Shown here piece by piece: positions 42,890 through 52,624 of a DNA stretch of 64,000 nt (the first letter of the stretch is position 1; the number at the start of each line of letters is the position of its first letter). The stretch is from Anastrepha obliqua (lineage: Eukaryota; Arthropoda; Insecta; Diptera; Tephritidae), in NCBI RefSeq assembly GCF_027943255.1, contig NC_072895.1, positions 20,682,001 through 20,746,000 on the forward strand. The letters are read 5' to 3'. A program made the position numbers and the translations under genes. Below the pieces are notes generated by a model. It saw nothing but the letters and a program-made list of their open reading frames with translations. It was not told where the DNA came from and made no database searches.

Positions 42890-43400
42890 CGAGAGATTTG
42901 GTAACTCCTAAAATACTCAGGCTAAAAAGTCCATTGTATTGAAAGCTCTGGAAAGTAAAAGGGTAGATGGTCAAGGAGGAAAGTAACAGAAGGAAAAAGA
43001 TAGAGTAGAACAGAGAAATAGAGGACCTGTGAGAATTTTCCAAATTCTTTGATATATCTGAAAATAACCTCCAGTTTGAGAGAACGAATATTACTCATTC
43101 TCACGACATCGGAACCCAAAACTCGTAGCCTTGCTCTAGCAAAATCAGGACCCTCACAGAGAAACTGCTTGGTGCTATCCACGTCCTCCATGCAAGTCAG
43201 GCTAATCGGGTCCTCAATGATTTCAATTGTGGTCATATGTTGAGCCAATGGATTCTCTTCTGTAATAATACCCACCATCGAACGTCTTTTCTTCCAAGTT
43301 GTAGAAGAAAATTCGACAGTTTTCTGCTCGGGTTTGTCACAAAACCCCGTGCAGTTCTGCAGCGTGCTACATCCAACCATTACTCTTTATGTAAATGGCA
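42890..43400 (-). pseudogene. LINE C-terminus with zinc knuckle
   Basis: The minus strand reads AQHMTTIEIIEDPISLTCME, DVDSTKQFLCEGPDFARA, DVVRMSNIRSLKLE. The second copy, at 4.6-4.8 kb, has CLSCLEETD and FLCECP; here the knuckle has lost Cys and His residues (LTCMED, KQFLCEGP). The 3' UTR part near 42890-42970 is shared with 4.87-4.99 kb. Confidence 0.75.
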
Positions 43401-43495
43401 AACATAATCGCTCATCCACTTCATGATTCGTACCAAACTGATTCCAATTATTGGCTTTAAACTCTGTGGGGTAACCGCTGATCCACAGTAGGCCA

Positions 43496-44106
43496 ATGCA
43501 TCGGCAATTTCACTCCATGGAACTTAGTATCATAGTAAACGAACTCTTGATGGAATTAAACAGCAATGGTGCAACATTCCAAGGCGATGCTGATGATATA
43601 ATCTTAATAAGTCAAGGGAAATTCGAAGAAACTCTATGTGACAGAATTCAATTTGGATTAAAACTAACTGGAAAATGGAGCAGAACAGAAAGTCTCAAGA
43701 AGTTAAGGAAAGGCAATGAAAATCATTCAATGCTATGCTTTTCGCAATGAAAACCAATGATAGGCAGCTTTAACCTAAGCCGCTCGTATTTAAATCAGTA
43801 CAGAAATTCTAACACCATCTAACTAACCTGAGAGTATAGTCCAGTGGAACTTGCTGGTTCTGGACGGAGGAAAATAAAACCGGCAAACATGTGCTGAGAT
43901 CGTGCCCAGCACTGATGCACAAATACCCGAGTAAACATATTTTACCGGAGGAGAAAATAAGACTCTTTAAGATAGGACAAATGCTAAAATTTATTAAGGG
44001 AGCTGGGCTCAGAGAAATACTCGGAGTTCATGAAGAGGTCACAATAGATCTTTCACGTCGTAGTGCTAAGTCCCCTCATAATAATAATAATAATAATAAT
44101 AATAAT
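43496..44106 (+). pseudogene. LINE RT scrap ending in (AAT)n
   Basis: The plus strand reads SIIVNELLMELNSNGATF, GDADDIILISQGKFEETL and FGLKLTGKWSR, the RT catalytic box with Tyr of YADD changed to Asp. Further on SCPALMHKYPSKHILPEE and a C-terminal helix lead to an (AAT)n run at 44079-44106. A short trinucleotide tail fits the 3' end of I-type LINEs. The piece lacks the rest of the RT. Confidence 0.65.
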
Positions 44107-44109
44107 AGG

Positions 44110-45080
44110 ACAATGACAGATCTGTCGCTCCGCAAACAGGAGTATGAACGTCTTGCCAGGGCAATCTTTCCAATTAGGCTGGGTTGGAACGAGGGGAAAA
44201 TCTGCACTGTAGCTGGACCTCTGGCCTCACTGACGGCTCGAAGATGGAATCGGGAGTCGGCGCAGGGGTTTCCTCTAAATTAACCAATTTACCTGTTTCC
44301 TCAAAGTATCTAGCACAGAAGGCTTTACGATTCTATAGGCAAGCAAAATACTTAGGGAAAGTGGAAACAAGAGAGATATTAACATTTTTCCGTTTGTCCA
44401 GCTGCGATTAAGGGCTGCCCCAAACTAGCCAATTCCTGTATGGAGGAGATCAAATCTCTTGGGTATGCAGGTAACATTTCCCTGACCTGAGTTTCAGCAC
44501 ATAGAAACATAGAGGAAAATTAAATTGCTGAGCTTGCCAGGAAAGGAACTAAATTGGTCTCAGAGACCTCCTACCCGATCATCGGCATCCCCCTGAGTAT
44601 TGCTCAAGGGGAATTGCACTACTTATTTCTCAGGAAAGCGCCGAAAAAATGGAGCTCCCTTTCTTTATGTGCTATTTCGATAACCCATTGGCCCATGTAC
44701 AATAAACTGAGGACCTAAAAAGTCCTGGGGACTCCACGCCATTCAATTTCCAAACACGTAGCTGTGTTTACCGGTCAAAGGACGATCGGCACACACGCGA
44801 CAAAGGTAGGCTTACCATTGAATCCCTATTGCAGAAGCTGTGGGGACCTTTCAGAGAAGGAGACTTTTGAGCACTTTCTCTGTAAATGTCCGGGTTTGGC
44901 AGCTAGACGATTTAGGTCACTGGGTGCTCCTTTCTTCGACAGCCTGGGGCAGTGCGCCAACCGAAATCTCATCAATCTCCTCCATTATATCAACAGCTCT
45001 GGCTGACTGTAGATATCTGCCTGTTGGAGCTATCATAATGGTATCGAAACGGCGTCTTATTGTTACTTGAGGAGTGACAG
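44110..45080 (+). pseudogene. LINE RNase H and C-terminal zinc knuckle
   Basis: RNase H starts at about 44230 (SLTDGSKMESGVGAGV). HRNIEEN-type text lies near 44500. The last open part at 44764-45006 reads GTHATKVGLPLNPYCRSC, GDLSEKETFEHFLCKCPG, LAARRFRSLGAPFFDSLG, with a complete C-x2-C...H-x3-C-like knuckle. Frames break several times before this. It is the same family as 9.06-9.96 kb and 1-362, and the cleanest copy of its 3' end here. Confidence 0.8.
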
Positions 45081-45089
45081 AGTGGTACG

Positions 45090-45920
45090 TCCTACCTACG
45101 TAGGACGATGAAAAGACAAACGTCTTGCTCCTCATCACATTTCGCTCAAACTGTTATGTAATTCCATTGTTCCCCAAGGCAATGCGTCTAAAGTATTCAA
45201 AATATAATAAAAAAAAGTATCGTAATGATATTTATCGATTGTGAGCTAAGCGACTATAAACAAATTCACTTGACTTTCGCTTAATTGTTTTTGCTTTCAC
45301 ATACACATTTTTGTCGAGCAGCGGAATTCTCTAGCGAGCAGTGACGTGTTGATTCGAAAGCGGAAAACAAGCGGCTCCACTAATAAGAGCACCAATGCAA
45401 CAACACTAAAATGTATTAAACGTACAAATCACTCCTCTAACACAAGAAACCTAATTTATGTACATATAAACATAAACAGTTATTACTTTTATAAACTCAA
45501 TTTAAGACAGAAATTTCTCAGTCTTAGGTATCCTATTCAACAAAGTTTACTTCAAATTGGTACCCATTTTGCGGTGCGCCAACATCATTTCAAGTAAATT
45601 ACAACAGGAAGCAGCAGAGTCATTTAAATGTTGCTGGAGTCATTTAACTCGCTAGCTGTAACATTTTGGGTTTGTACGAACGCTCGCCCTTATCTACTTA
45701 CGAAACACGAAAAGGGGTTGCCATTTATAAACTGCATCAATCCCTGCAGGAAAATTTGGCAGTTTCGAAGTGGTGCATTCTTAATTAATTTACCGGTGTA
45801 ACTACACAGCAATGCCACAGAAGATTTGAAAGTAAATCGATATCCAACTATATATCGATCATAACTACACTGTACAACGCAAACAAAGAACAGGTTCTGA
45901 CAATGGATTCTAGTAGAATG
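45090..45920. other. No gene seen
   Basis: A frame at 45346-45597 has no domain or splice signals. No element ends were found. Confidence 0.35.
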
Positions 45921-46209
45921 ACATTTATTGGGTTGGGGAATAAGTTCATAGCGTTTTTATATTTTCGTTTATTTTACAACGAGCAAAGGGTAAGTATTCG
46001 TTCGATAGAAATCTTTCAGCTCTACAAAACTATGTTAATTGTATTTGTAAGTTATTTAATTTTATATTAGTTTTGATTAGCTTAGAAATGGAACACCCAG
46101 GAAGCAAAAATCAACATTTTCGACGCCTGCTTTTCTTTACTTTTCATCGAGGTTAAAAAGGTGCTGAAGCAGCCCGGCACATTTGCGACGTGTATGGAGA
46201 AGGTGTCAT

Positions 46210-47088
46210 ACAGGGTGGGCAATATAGCGTTTGCTTTCTGAACCACCTATTTTTTTGAGAATGGTAACACAAATGACATGTCAAATGTGTGCATAATTTA
46301 CTTAAAAGTTTGACATTTACGAAATGGGACGCTATACGCTTGAACAAAATTGGGAAATATTGAAAACCTATTTCCAAAGTGGTGAATCTTCTTCTTCTTT
46401 TCTGATTTTCATATCGGTGGCTACGTCAATAAGCAAAATTGTCGGATTTGGGGCTCAGAAAATCCACATGTTACTGTAGAGAAGCAAATGCATCCACAAC
46501 GAGTCACTGTTTGGTGCGGTTTTTGGTTTGGCGGCATTATCGGGCCATTTTTTTCGAAAATGAGCGAGGAGCCGCGGTTACAGTAAATGGCGAGCGTTAC
46601 CGTGACTTGCTCAACGAGTTGTTTCCAAAAATTAAAGAGGATGACATGGACGACATTTGGTTTCAACAGGACGGTGCAACTTGTCACACTGCCAAAGTTA
46701 CACTCGAACTTTTGGCTACCGTTTTTGAAAACCGAATAATCAGCCGAAATTCCGATATCAATTGGTCGCCTCGGAGCTGTGATTTAAGCCCGTTGGGCAA
46801 TTTTTTGTGCGGAGCCGTTAAGGACAAATGCTATGCGAGCCATCCAGAGACGATTGATGCTTTAAAACACGAAATGGAAGATGCCATTCATGAAATCGGA
46901 GCCCAAACAATCGAAAATGTGCTTAAAAATTGGGTTAAAGCCAGTCGTGGCAGTCATTTGAACGATATTATTCTTCATTCATAAATGACAATGACCAATC
47001 TTCAAAATAAAAGAAAAATTTGAAAAAATATTGATAACTTTTTTTTTTATAGCCGATTCAAAAAACAAATTTTACATGGCCCACCCTA
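46210..47088 (+). mobile_element. DD41D transposon inside mariner
   Basis: The ends are CAGGGTGGGCAATATAGCG (46210) and the inverse of TAGGGTGGGCCATGTAAAAT (47088), flanked by TA at 46208-46209 and 47089-47090. At 879 bp it is an internal deletion derivative. The first codons MGRYTLEQNWEILKTYFQSG (from 46324) are joined near 46385-46415 to the catalytic half. Confidence 0.92.
46416..46984 (+). pseudogene. DD41D transposase with third Asp lost
   Basis: The frame reads GGYVNKQNCRIW, a break near 46545, DDIWFQQDGATCHTAKVT and SPRSCDLSPLGNFLCGAV. In the related copies the last block is PLDYFLWG; here the catalytic Asp is Gly (SPLGNF), so the triad is broken. The first Asp block (FSDEAHF) has also been lost with the internal deletion. 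The C-terminus is SRGSHLNDIILHS. Confidence 0.9.
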
Positions 47089-47349
47089 TAGGTGAGTCTA
47101 CAGCACGGAAATGCTTTACAAAGTTCAAAAATGGCGACCATTGATGTCATTGACACGTCCCTCAGCGAAAGGGCTTCTGAATTCAATAAAGAACGTCTTT
47201 GAAGGAGAACGGTCGCAAAAGCAGTGGTTAGTTGTCGGAAAAAATGAACTCCGATCATAAAACAATTTTCAATGACTTTCACTCAATGGGATATATCGAA
47301 AAATTGAGAGCCTGGGTGCCTCACGAACTCATAAAAAAAAAAATACGTG

Positions 47350-47640
47350 TCTAACGGTTAGACGCGATAGAAGTGAAACCTTCCGTAAAACAAACTGAGA
47401 GAGAATGAGACGAAAGCAGCATTAGGAGCGGGATAATTATAGGTTCATTATAATATTGCTATAAAGTTCATATTTTATTTTCTTCATTTTATTATTATTC
47501 ATCCTCAATGTTTTCAATTTCAACAAATGATACGAGTGGCTTATGATAGATAAAATATGATACAAATGCTTTGGTTTCGATGTTGTCAAAAAAAAATATC
47601 CAAACGGACCGAAGAAACCGACTTACAAATTTCTTCCATT
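47350..47640. other. No gene seen
   Basis: Spacer between the mariner remnant and the U2 locus. It contains nothing I recognise. Confidence 0.35.
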
Positions 47641-47723
47641 TTCGTCTACTTGTATTCATATAAAAATTTATGTCTCTTCCCACCAAAGCTAAATGTATTT
47701 GTATATTTCTTCTTGTATTTATT

Positions 47724-47857
47724 CAAGGCCGAAATCCCGGCGGTACTGCAATACCGGGCCAACCCGTGGCAGAGGTGGATAAAGCCCCTAAAACACTCCG
47801 CCCATTTCCAAAAATTAGTTTAACACTTTGATCTTAGCCATTAGGCCGAGAAGCGAT
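47724..47857 (-). pseudogene. U2: U2 snRNA gene, internal deletion (copy A)
   Basis: The minus strand starts ATCGCTTCTCGGCCTAATGG CTAAGATCAAAGTGT, the U2 5' end, then jumps to TAAACTAATTTTTGGAAATG (Sm-site region), GGCGGAGTG, CCACGGGTTGGCCCGGTATT and GCAGTACCGCCGGGATTTCG. U2 is the spliceosomal RNA that pairs with the intron branch site. The segment holding the branch-site pairing sequence GTAGTA and stem IIa is deleted (about 60-75 nt), so the 134-nt product could not recognise branch sites. The fly U2 is about 190 nt. Confidence 0.9.
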
Positions 47858-47900
47858 AACTATACACAACCAACAAACTACCTTGTCATTACATTTTCTA

Positions 47901-47920
47901 ATAAACCTTTTGAGAATTAC
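47901..47920 (-). promoter_or_regulatory. PSE-like snRNA promoter element, copy A
   Basis: On the minus strand GTAATTCTCAAAAGGTTTAT lies 44-63 bases upstream of the U2 start, the position of the insect PSEA that recruits SNAPc. The same 20 bases occur upstream of copy B. Confidence 0.65.
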
Positions 47921-48109
47921 ACGCTCACAAAAATTAATGTACGAAATATTTATACCGATTCACTTAAACACGGCGAGCTGTTTGATTTCATGTTCGTGCC
48001 TGTGTATGTGCATTTGTGCGTTCATATCGCCACAGTGCATGACTACCAGCCTTGGCTGAGCACAGTAAGAAAATGTATTCGAGCGTATATATGTATGTAT
48101 GTACGTTAG

Positions 48110-48520
48110 TGTGTTTGTACGATTGTGCTATGCGCTCAGCTTTGTGTCGATTTTACTGTGCGCTGCGCAGGTTGGGGTATTCTTGCAGAATTTAAAGATG
48201 ATTCACACACTGTCGACCGACTGGGTACAGTTGTCACAAGTGATGATATGATTAATTTTTATATGAAAAATCAAGGCGAATCTTTTGAAGGTGATAGCAA
48301 TAACACAGCTGATTTGTTATTTTTTTCTTCCGCCGTGTACATTTGGTTGTCAACACAAAATTGAATTACGAAACGTTTTACTTAGCTTAGTGTATGAATT
48401 CACCTTGGAAAAAATTCAATTTTCTTCTATAATCAATTTTAATAAAAAAAAACTGTTTTCAATAAATAATCAGAAATGTCCTACAATGCAAATTTCACTT
48501 CAAAAAAATATTCCATTTTC
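48110..48520. other. Spacer between the U2 copies, no gene seen
   Basis: Contains A/T-rich DNA; a 79-codon frame at 48125-48364 has no recognised domain or splice sites. Confidence 0.35.
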
Positions 48521-48599
48521 GTCTACATGTATTCATATAAAAATTTATGGCTCTTCCCACCAAAGCTAAATGTATTAGTATATTTCTTCTTGTAGTTAT

Positions 48600-48765
48600 T
48601 CAAGGCCGAAATCCCGGCGGTACTGCAATACCGGGCCAACCCTTGGCAGAGGTGGAGAGCAAGCCCCTAAAACACTCCGCCCATTTCCAAAAATTAGTTT
48701 AACATTTGTTGTCCTCCAATGGAGGATCTATCAGATGTTAAGCTTATACAAACAGATACCACACT
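48600..48765 (-). pseudogene. U2: U2 snRNA gene, 5' end deleted (copy B)
   Basis: The minus strand has the part copy A lacks: AGTGTGGTATCTGTTTGTAT, AGCTTAACATCTGATAG, CCTCCATTGGAGGACAACAA, then the Sm-site region and the 3' stem-loops. The first ~33 nt (including ATCGCTTCTCGGCC) and the promoter region between the PSE and the start are gone. The branch-site pairing box reads GTGGTA instead of GTAGTA. The RNA start is therefore lost. The flanks on both sides match copy A, so the two arose by tandem duplication. Confidence 0.9.
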
Positions 48766-48787
48766 ACCTACTTCAATAGATTTTCTA

Positions 48788-48807
48788 ATAAACCTTTTGA
48801 GAATTAC
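48788..48807 (-). promoter_or_regulatory. PSE-like snRNA promoter element, copy B
   Basis: Identical to the element at 47901-47920, but now only about 23 bases from the remaining U2 sequence because the start region is deleted. Confidence 0.6.
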
Positions 48808-48885
48808 ACGCTCACAAAAATTATTTATATCAACATATAATATAACGCTTCGTAACTAAATAACTTTTAGGCCAGCGATGACAGC

Positions 48886-48975
48886 ATGGCGCGGTAGCCG
48901 AGCGACTAGCAACGTGAGCTTTCGATCCAAAATCCTTGGTTCGAATCACAAGAAAAAATAAAAGTTATTTTTATT
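48886..48975 (+). repeat. tRNA-derived SINE-like unit
   Basis: GGCGCGGTAGCCGAGCGACT AGCAACG contains an A-box-like block and GGTTCGAATCAC at about 48935-48946 a B-box, spaced like a tRNA gene, followed by an A-rich tail (AAGAAAAAATAAAAG). The 3' end does not pair with the 5' end as an acceptor stem, so it is a SINE head rather than a tRNA gene. A ~30-bp direct repeat, TTTATATCAACATATAATAT AACGC, lies on both sides (48824 and 48990). Confidence 0.75.
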
Positions 48976-49069
48976 TAGTTCGTCGCTACGTTTATATCAA
49001 CATATAATATAACGCATCGTAGCCAAGGGGGTCGCTTTTTCGTTTCACTTTTCCTCAAATCACTCCCAA

Positions 49070-49562
49070 CGATTCTAAAGAAGTTTTCACTTCAAAACGA
49101 AAAAAATCGCCTTCTCAGCATCTCACCCGCCATCGAGCAACACGCGGTCATAAACAGCGTTTTTTGTACCGAATCGTCACGGAAGAAAAGAAATGGTGGC
49201 CATACAACAATATGAAGCAAAGAAAGGAATGGATGGCTCCAGGGGATACGCCAATGCCGAGAGTCAAGCCAGATCTTCATCCAAAGAAAATCATGATATG
49301 TGTTTGGTGGGACTGGGAGGGCATGGTGCATTGGGAAATGCTCGAAAAGAACGCCACGGTCAAGAAGGAGCTCTACATTTCCTAGCTACACTGCGGGAAT
49401 GAGACTATTCGACTGAAAAGACCTGATCGATATGGTCAAACCATACTCCTTCACGACAACGCCCAGCCCCATGTTGCAAAAGTCGGTAAATCCGCACTCC
49501 AAGAGCTCGAATGGGAAATCCTTCAGCATCCGCCGTATTTTCCGGATCTTGAACCGACACTT
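49070..49562 (+). pseudogene. mariner (irritans-like) fragment, catalytic core cut short
   Basis: The plus strand reads RFLYRIVTEEKKWWPYNN, MKQRKEWMAPGDTP, RVKPDLHPKKIMICVWWD, WEGMVHWEMLEKNATVKK, then frame-shifted LLHDNAQPHVAK and LQHPPYFPDLEPT. The first catalytic box VTGDEKW has become VTEEKKW, so the first Asp is lost. The sequence ends just before the third Asp, where it abuts a DD41D element in opposite orientation. Confidence 0.85.
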
Positions 49563-50371
49563 TCTAATGTTGGCCGCAACTGCGCCGTAATTCGGCCATT
49601 CGTAAACATCAATGAATGACTTGCGGACGACTTCGGTCGGCATCTCGTGCATAACTTTAGTAGTGTTGGCTTTCAATGCCTCAATCGAAGCTGGGTTATC
49701 CACAAAGTATTTAGACTTTAGATATCTCTGCAAAGAAAAGTCCTAAGGTGGGATATCACACGATCTAGGTGGCTAATCCACTGGTCCAAGACGAAAGATA
49801 AATTACTCACAGAAAAGAAGCCCAAAAAATTCATTGTTGCATCGGCTGTATGGCAAGTAGCGCCGTCCGCCGTCTTATTGGAACCAAATGTTGTGAAGAC
49901 CACGCGCTTCAATGTCCAGCATCTAAAAGCCGTTTATCATGGCGCAATACCGTTCGCCGTTCAGTGTTACATTGACGCCAGCCTCGCCTTAAAAAAAATA
50001 TGAGCCGATGATGATTCCTTCAGCCCATAGGCCGCACCAACCAGCTGCTTTCAATGGATGTAATGGCTGTTTTTGAATAGTTTCGGGTTGCTCTTCAACC
50101 CAAATACCGTAATTTTGCTTATTGACGTAGCCATTAAGTCAAAACTGGGCCTCATCGCTGTACACCATAATTTGGCCTACGGGCGCGCTTGGCACTTTTC
50201 ACAGAGCGTCTATTTTCTTAATCCAACTGTGCGATTTGTAAACATTTTTGAGGCATAAGTCTTTCCATGATGAAATGCCAATGAATACTAAAAAAAAAGT
50301 ATGTATTTGGTTGGACAGTAGTCACGCGTGATCTGTCAAAAACCCCTATTGGAAAAAGTACCTTCACCCTT
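49563..50371 (-). pseudogene. DD41D transposon, 3' truncated
   Basis: The minus strand starts at a TA with AAGGGTGAAGGTACTTTTTC (50371 downward). A HTH part is missing; broken frames give AQFXLNGYVNKQNYGIWVEE near 50140-50085, GATCHTADATMNFLG at about 49870-49820, PPRSCDIPP-stop-DFSLQRYLKSK (49775-49715) and RMAELRRSCGQH at 49600-49567. It stops there, before the terminal repeat. A stop replaces Leu just before the third Asp, and the QQD block reads TAD. Confidence 0.8.
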
Positions 50372-50474
50372 TATAGGTGTTTCAATTAATTTTGCATATA
50401 ACTTTTTTTTTGTAAATACTTTTTGAACAATTTTATTGACTATATCTAGTTTTTGTTTTTGTAAGCCATGTATT

Positions 50475-50702
50475 GTATCCAATCGATAGAAACGCTCCGG
50501 CTTTCGATGCGGTACCAGCTGGTGGTAGCAGAGGAAGAGGAAGGCCTCCTCTGCGTTGGAAAGATCAGGTGGAGAAGGACTTGGCTTCACTTGGGGTGTC
50601 CAACTGGCGCCGGTTAGCACGATAAAGAAACGACTGGCGCGCTTTGTTAAACTTGAACAAAATCGCGTAAGCGGTTATAGCGCCAATTAAGAAGAAGAAG
50701 AA
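50475..50702 (+). pseudogene. RTE/CR1-like LINE 3' end with GAA tail
   Basis: The plus strand reads FDAVPAGGSRGRGRPPLRW, KDQVEKDLASLGVSNWRR, a stop, and a 3' UTR containing AAATCGCGTAAGCGGTTATA and a (GAA)n tail at 50689-50702. This is the 3' end of the same family as 20.65-21.31 and 34.4-34.8 kb. A (GAA)n tail marks the 3' end of this family here. Confidence 0.85.
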
Positions 50703-50709
50703 ACCATGT

Positions 50710-51075
50710 ATTACCGTAAGAAAAGAAAACCAATTGCTTTTAATTGCTTGTGGTACTTGAAAAAATTTTAAAAATATTTCAAAAATAAATCGTAAAAACA
50801 TTATTTTCTCGTCATAAAAACCCCTTCTTGTCAAACTGTATTTAGTACCAAGGCAAATCTATTAAAGGTGGTGTTGGTAAATCAGCTGAGTTGTTTTTTT
50901 TCTTTCGCCGTGTCCATGTGGCTGTCAGCTCAGAATTAAACAAGGCGAATTCATTATTTGCTTTCTAGTTTCCCAATACTTTGCTTCCACAATCAAACTT
51001 ACAAAACAAATTTGTTGGTCTAGTGCCACCACCTTTAATGAATGCGTCTTGTTTAGTACTGAGCAGTAGAAATAT
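50710..51075. other. No gene seen
   Basis: Spacer between the RTE-like 3' end and the MITE. No recognised element or exon. Confidence 0.35.
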
Positions 51076-51083
51076 ATGCCCAT

Positions 51084-51543
51084 TAGGGCGGGTCGATTTA
51101 AAAATCGCTCATTGCTCTGTGAAAATCGTATTCTAGGGATCAAAATAAGAAACTATGCCGAAGGAACCATACCTCTAAAACGAATTCTGATGTTCCCCAA
51201 TTTGGGTCGAACGAAAAATCCCACTTTGACCCATTTAGAGTGCTCCAATCGAGTCCAAATGTATGACCGACCCCCATTAACTTTGGACGGCCGATCCACC
51301 CATGCCAGTGGCACACCCCCTGGAACTCCCCTGGGGAGTTCCCCATACAATCATTTCAAAATATCACCATTTTTGGCCTTTACATGAGTAAAGAAACTAA
51401 AAAGTTCGACCTAAATTGGGGTCATCAGAATTCGTTTTAGAGGTATGGTTCCTTTGGCAAAGTTTCTTATTTTGATCCCTAGAATATGGTTTTCACAGAG
51501 CAATGGGCGATTTTTTTGCCTCCCCACAAATCGACCCGGCCTA
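51084..51543. mobile_element. Long-TIR MITE with 8-bp target duplication
   Basis: The element starts TAGGGCGGGTCGATTT and ends with the inverse of TAGGCCGGGTCGATTT. ATGCCCAT flanks it on both sides (51076-51083 and 51544-51551). The inverted repeats extend about 150 bp (TTCTAGGGATCAAAATAAGA and ACCATACCTCTAAAACGAAT on both arms). It is 460 bp and non-coding. An 8-bp duplication with T/CAGGG ends suggests the hAT superfamily. Confidence 0.9.
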
Positions 51544-51559
51544 ATGCCCATAGATCAAG

Positions 51560-52145
51560 TTTTTCCTGCCGGGCATGTGTTGCGTGAAAATATTTTAGTT
51601 CCCCAATACATATGGCACTGTTCATTACTTGCACTACAACAATCATGCGACCTCCCTATGAAATATGTTTGTTCTTTACTCCAACAATCAACTACAATAC
51701 CCGACGATTACAACCGCAAAGTGAGCACTCAAAATAGAAAAATGCCAAATAAAACCGCAAAACAAATTTGATGTTTTCTAATACTTCCACTATGTAAACC
51801 GCGGAAATAGAAACCAGCAATGGCCATTGCTAGGGCAGATAGAAATAAAGGAAATTTTATTAAAACTAGTCTGTAACTATTGGAAAGTGAAGGTGGCGAA
51901 AAATCGGCTAGCGGCTAGCAGCTAAGATAAAATCGGATTCAAGGGCATGGAAATAGTCTAATCTTATTAGGGAAGCTATTACTAGGAAAGTTATTAGCAG
52001 GTTAATAGATTTGTGTGACTTAATTTTTCATTATTTTAATAATAACTTCTGTTGGTTACTTTTTTGTTTTTTCAATTGTTATCAGCTTTAAGTCTTTTTT
52101 TCTTTTCTTCTTTTCTTTTGTTGTTAATTTTGATGGCAATTTCAA
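51560..52145. other. No gene seen
   Basis: Spacer with T-rich tracts near 52050-52110. No element or exon was recognised. Confidence 0.35.
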
Positions 52146-52149
52146 TTGA

Positions 52150-52620
52150 AAAAGCCCTCTTCCCTATTGGTACGCAAACTGGACCACCTTATTTTTACAA
52201 CCGCCGCTTCAGGCCAGTTTTGTAGCACGAAGAAAGTTTTGCAAATGCTTTAAAATTTAATAATCTGGCTTGATGCCAGGTCTGAACTGTATATCCTCTT
52301 GTTTTCATTTAAGATCATGCTGATAGACCCAAGTCTCATCCATATTGATGAATCGACGCTTTGTCAGCAACCTTCAGGCTAGTAGCAACGCCCTCTCTTA
52401 TCGAACCGCAAAACCTATTGAACAACCTAGTAGTAAATGCGATGGAGCCTCCCAATCAAACTCCCAAAGTTTCTGGCGCGTTCTTAAAGGTGTTTGTGTC
52501 CCGCCACTGTCTTGATGGAATATCCATCCAATTCACCAATTTTGGATGCTTCATCATTTCATCTCGAAATTTATTGATTCTAGAAAAAAAAATTGATTTA
52601 CAAGAATTATATGAAGAGAA
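52150..52620 (-). pseudogene. degenerate mariner-like scrap (uncertain)
   Basis: The minus strand near 52355-52300 reads FINMDETWVYQHDLK, like the first catalytic block of mariner transposases (G-D-E-T-W-V-Y). The rest of the interval gives only broken text (WMDIPSRQWRDTNTFKN, GRGLFQLKLPSK). No ends were found. Confidence 0.35.
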
Positions 52621-52624
52621 TTAA

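Larger units (their letters stand above)
45927..47345 (+). pseudogene. mariner (cecropia-like), split by DD41D insertion
   Basis: The left end TTGGGTTGGGGAATAAGTTC (45927) resembles cecropia-type mariner termini. The transposase start is MEHPGSKNQHFRRLLFF, TFHRG then AAEAARHICDVYGEGVI-like text up to 46209. After the DD41D insertion it resumes at 47091 in frame (GESTARKCFTKFKNGD), then decays (SEKMNSDHKTIF, HSMGYIEKLRAWVPHEL at about 47235-47325). It ends before the catalytic domain. It is therefore an N-terminal fragment only. Confidence 0.8.

Noticed and set aside
48886..48960. Functional tRNA gene
   Set aside because: A- and B-box-like blocks are present, but there is no acceptor-stem pairing and an A-rich tail follows; it is a SINE head.
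51140..51387. Overlapping 65-103-codon frames
   Set aside because: They lie inside the long-TIR MITE and mirror each other between the arms.
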